Below, piece by piece: positions 61,936-64,000 of a stretch of DNA of 64,000 nt (its first letter is position 1; every line of letters starts with the position of its first letter). The notes beneath the pieces are model-generated. The model had not been told where the DNA came from and did not search any database. It saw only the letters and a list, made by a program, of their open reading frames with translations. The position numbers and the translations under genes are program-made. This DNA comes from Naumannella halotolerans (lineage in GTDB: Bacteria; Actinomycetota; Actinomycetes; Propionibacteriales; Propionibacteriaceae). Where the stretch lies: the NCBI RefSeq assembly GCF_004364645.1, contig NZ_SOAW01000002.1, positions 248,001-312,000 on the forward strand, given 5' to 3'.

Positions 61936-62073
61936 TCAGCCTTCCTTGTTGGACTGCCGCGGAGACCGCTTGCGGTGCTCCACCGGCTGATCGTTCGATT
62001 CCTTCTTCGGCTTCGGCGCGTGTTCCGGTCGGTAACGCACACCGTTGATCACGACCATCTTGTGGTCAGCCAT
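61936..62073 (-). CDS. 45-residue basic phage protein
   Basis: From the ATG at 62073: MADHKMVVINGVRYRPEHAP, then a Lys/Glu/Arg-rich tail (KPKKESNDQPVEHRKRSPRQ). It sits between the major capsid and adaptor genes, 2 bases before the latter. 'V.(V/I)NGVRYRPE' starts are common in small actinophage proteins at this position. It may be a minor capsid or connector accessory; no function assigned. Confidence 0.75.
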   Translation of the reverse strand: MADHKMVVINGVRYRPEHAPKPKKESNDQPVEHRKRSPRQSNKEG

Positions 62074-62085
62074 GACAGCCTCCGA

Positions 62086-63285
62086 TCAGGCAGTGAGTTC
62101 CACGACCGCGACTTCACGCGGGCTGTAGAACACCTGCATCGCGGTCAACTCTGCACGCACGTACGCCATGTTCCGCTGTGCGTAGTCCTTGTGCTGATTG
62201 AAAGCCAGCACCGACAGCGGGGTCTGCTCCAGCAGTTGCACCGAGCCGAAGTTGCCGACCAAGGCAGTGCCGGCCGCGATCCGGTTCGACTTGACCAGAC
62301 GCACACCGAACGGGGTCGGGTTCAGCGACTGAGCCAGAGGGTTCCCGAGCAGATACCCGACACCGGCCTCCTTGAGCAGAGCCAGCTTCCACGCATCGGC
62401 CGGATTCATCACCAGAGCCTGCGGGGCAGCCTGCACGGTCTCGATCTTCGCCAGCGCACCAGCGATGGTGGTGATCACGTCGGTGTCGAACGCCTGCTGC
62501 TGAACACCAGTGGTGGTGAGGATGCCCTCGATGCCGGCGGTGGCGTCACCGTTCAGCAGCACGTCCTCAACCTTGTTCCGGACGTGCTGGACGATCCGGG
62601 TCTGCATGTACGCGGCAAGGGCACCGTCGTTCAACAGGGTCTGGTTCGTCACGTCGAAACCATCGGCGTACACGTACGACTTGGCCTCACCGGCATCGGT
62701 CGCCAGGTCCGACAGGGGCTTCAACTGGCCCTCAGGGACGATGGCGGCGTTGTCGGTCTCGGACACGATCCGGCTGTACTTCATGTACGAGGTGTTGGTG
62801 CGGCCGGTCGTGACCAGATCGAGGAACGTGAACGGCTCATCGAGTAGGTCCGTCCGGTATCCCGGGATCACGGCCGGGTTCGACGTGGCCTGGCCAAGAT
62901 CGGTGGTCAGGGTCGCCTTCCGGCCGATGCCCAGATCCCCCAGGCCGCCGATGCCCTTCGCCTCAATGTTGATCGCGCCAGTGGTGGAACCGGACTGAAC
63001 GAACGACTTGTAGCCTTCGGACTTGATGAACCGGTCACCCAGCGACCCGGACTTCTCATCCGCCGGCACGTCCGCCTTCACAGAAGGAACACCAGCGAGC
63101 TCGGAGACCAGGGCGGTGGCCTTGGTGTGCTTCTCCCAGTTGTCGAGGATGGTGTTGTACTCGGTAGCCTTCTCCTGAACGGTGTCAGCCTCCTGCGGGG
63201 TGAGGTCTCGGCCCTCAGCCTTCGCCCCATCCACGAGGGACTGCATATCAGCTTTCAGCTGATCAAGTTGAGCAGTAACGCTCAT
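62086..63285 (-). CDS. Major capsid protein, HK97 fold
   Basis: 399 residues. The N-terminal ~85 are a coiled-coil delta/scaffold domain (SVTAQLDQLKADMQSLVDGA, AEGRDLTPQEADTVQEKATE), expected to be removed by the adjacent protease. The shell domain contains VIPGYRTDLLDEPFTFLDLV, NAAIVPEGQLKPLSDL, ALVMNPADAWKLALLKEAGV and TALVGNFGSVQLLEQTPLSV, the usual HK97 blocks. It ends VFYSPREVAVVELTA. The start overlaps the protease stop by 4 bases. Confidence 0.92.
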   Translation of the reverse strand: MSVTAQLDQLKADMQSLVDGAKAEGRDLTPQEADTVQEKATEYNTILDNWEKHTKATALVSELAGVPSVKADVPADEKSGSLGDRFIKSEGYKSFVQSGSTTGAINIEAKGIGGLGDLGIGRKATLTTDLGQATSNPAVIPGYRTDLLDEPFTFLDLVTTGRTNTSYMKYSRIVSETDNAAIVPEGQLKPLSDLATDAGEAKSYVYADGFDVTNQTLLNDGALAAYMQTRIVQHVRNKVEDVLLNGDATAGIEGILTTTGVQQQAFDTDVITTIAGALAKIETVQAAPQALVMNPADAWKLALLKEAGVGYLLGNPLAQSLNPTPFGVRLVKSNRIAAGTALVGNFGSVQLLEQTPLSVLAFNQHKDYAQRNMAYVRAELTAMQVFYSPREVAVVELTA

Positions 63286-64000
63286 GATGCGCTCCTTTCG
63301 AGCGTGTTGATGGTGACGACCGCCTGAGCCATCGCGGACCCCATGCCGGACTTGATCGCGGACGCCTCGCCTGTGGGGGACGCGCTGGCTTCAAGTTCGG
63401 CGGGCTGGCTTGCCTCATCGGTCTCTGCCGGCCCAGACAGGCCGGAAGTCTTCTGCGTGTGCCCACCGTCGTGAGCTTCCTCAGTGGGGGAGTCATCCGA
63501 CTCGTCGTCCCCGGCAGCCGCACCGATCGCCGCGGACAACGAGTCCCGGGCGGCGACCAACTCGTCATAGTCGGCGTCCGACAGCACCCTCGCCGCCTTT
63601 GCCATGTGCGCCGCCTTCGCGGACAACAGTGCAGTCTCCTGGTTCACACCGACCAGGCACGGGCCGACTTCGTACACCTTCAACTTCCGCAGCTCGTTGA
63701 TGGTCTCACCGTCCTGTTTCTGCTCAGCAGACTCCAGCACGTCGAACGCGAACGAAAACTGGCGGATACGGCGGCCCTTCAACAGCCGGTGCACTTGCGC
63801 CGCGGTCTTGTTCTCGGCAATGTCTTCGATCACACCGCGAATCCACAATCCGTCGTCGCGTTCCTCAACGGCCAACACGCGGCCGATGTGCGCGAACGGG
63901 TCATCCCAACGATGGGACCACACGATCGGCATGGGAGAATCGCCCGACCAACTCGTGATGTCCTCAGCGAAAGCGCCCTTCACGATCCGATCGCCGTACG
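63282..64000 (-). CDS. Capsid maturation (prohead) protease, 5' end outside window
   Basis: The reading frame is open to the right edge (YGDRIVKGAFAEDITSWSGD), so at least the first residues are missing. The S78/U35 protease core shows His in IVWSHRWDDPFAHIGRV and the Ser in RRIRQFSFAFDVLE, with LRKLKVYEVGPCLVGVNQET following. The last ~90 residues are acidic, Ser/Ala/Glu-rich (EEAHDGGHTQKTSGLSGPAE), possibly a scaffold tail. It should process the capsid delta domain. It overlaps the major capsid start. Confidence 0.9.
   Translation of the reverse strand, partial: YGDRIVKGAFAEDITSWSGDSPMPIVWSHRWDDPFAHIGRVLAVEERDDGLWIRGVIEDIAENKTAAQVHRLLKGRRIRQFSFAFDVLESAEQKQDGETINELRKLKVYEVGPCLVGVNQETALLSAKAAHMAKAARVLSDADYDELVAARDSLSAAIGAAAGDDESDDSPTEEAHDGGHTQKTSGLSGPAETDEASQPAELEASASPTGEASAIKSGMGSAMAQAVVTINTLERSAS

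Larger units (their letters stand above)
41178..64000. mobile_element. Siphovirus-type prophage, left part
   Basis: Integrase at the left end on the + strand; lysis, tail and head genes in continuous, often overlapping order on the - strand from the right edge. The order protease, major capsid, connectors, major tail, chaperones with slippery site, tape measure, distal tail and fibre, amidase/holin is that of HK97-type siphoviruses of actinomycetes. The portal, terminase and early genes lie outside the window, so integrity cannot be judged; no structural gene seen here is broken. Confidence 0.92.

Overview
The window is high-GC DNA from an actinomycete. The support is GC-ending codons and frequent GTG starts, a mycoredoxin (mycothiol-dependent redox), an F420/FMN-type PPOX protein, a CsoR-type copper operator and actinophage-type structural genes. 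A member of the Propionibacteriales would fit, but nothing here fixes the genus.

Layout. (1) 1-5,990 is an accessory island: a small membrane protein, recombinase and resolvase remnants, a ribbon-helix-helix antitoxin followed by a frameshifted toxin, a tiny two-gene unit, and a McrB/McrC-type methyl-directed restriction system. (2) 5,991-20,530 is chromosomal backbone. It holds an OhrR-like MarR plus TetR pair; a copper-export unit (His-rich membrane peptide and CopA) under a CsoR box; a secreted TAP-type peptidase; a sulfolipid gene pair (sqdX-like and sqdB); mycoredoxin; a membrane-anchored HTH protein; and three adjacent secreted cell-wall proteins, each with two peptidoglycan-binding modules. 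(3) 20,548-22,797 is an IS5-like transposon. Its 16-bp inverted repeats and duplicated CTAG enclose the transposase and two passengers (P-loop kinase, GNAT acetyltransferase). It sits exactly at the stop codon of the acetate symporter gene. (4) 22,798-41,177 is backbone again: actP-DUF485; NUDIX; a FadR regulator beside a decayed MFS transporter, an M20 amidohydrolase and a DDAH; transhydrogenase; CorA; a TRIC-type channel; an SDR/TetR divergent pair; a DEAD-box helicase; and the start of a Flp/Tad pilus cluster (SAF protein, CpaE-like, CpaF). (5) From about 41,178 to the right edge is a siphovirus-type prophage inserted in cpaF.

The prophage has a serine integrase on the + strand right at the left junction. 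Everything else reads leftward on the - strand from the right edge: capsid protease, HK97-type major capsid, head-tail connectors, major tail protein, tail assembly chaperones with a canonical -1 slippery heptamer, tape measure, distal tail, a long S74-type tail fibre, then a lysis/membrane module. Portal, terminase, repressor and replication genes, attR and the 3' part of cpaF must lie beyond 64,000.

The most interesting points are the sqdB/sqdX pair in a heterotroph; the passenger-carrying transposon; the integrase whose upstream region is exchanged for host cpaF on integration; two lysis proteins with the same C-terminal tail; and an M15-like peptidase motif found both in the tape measure and in a lysis protein. 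No tRNA, rRNA or CRISPR array was seen.
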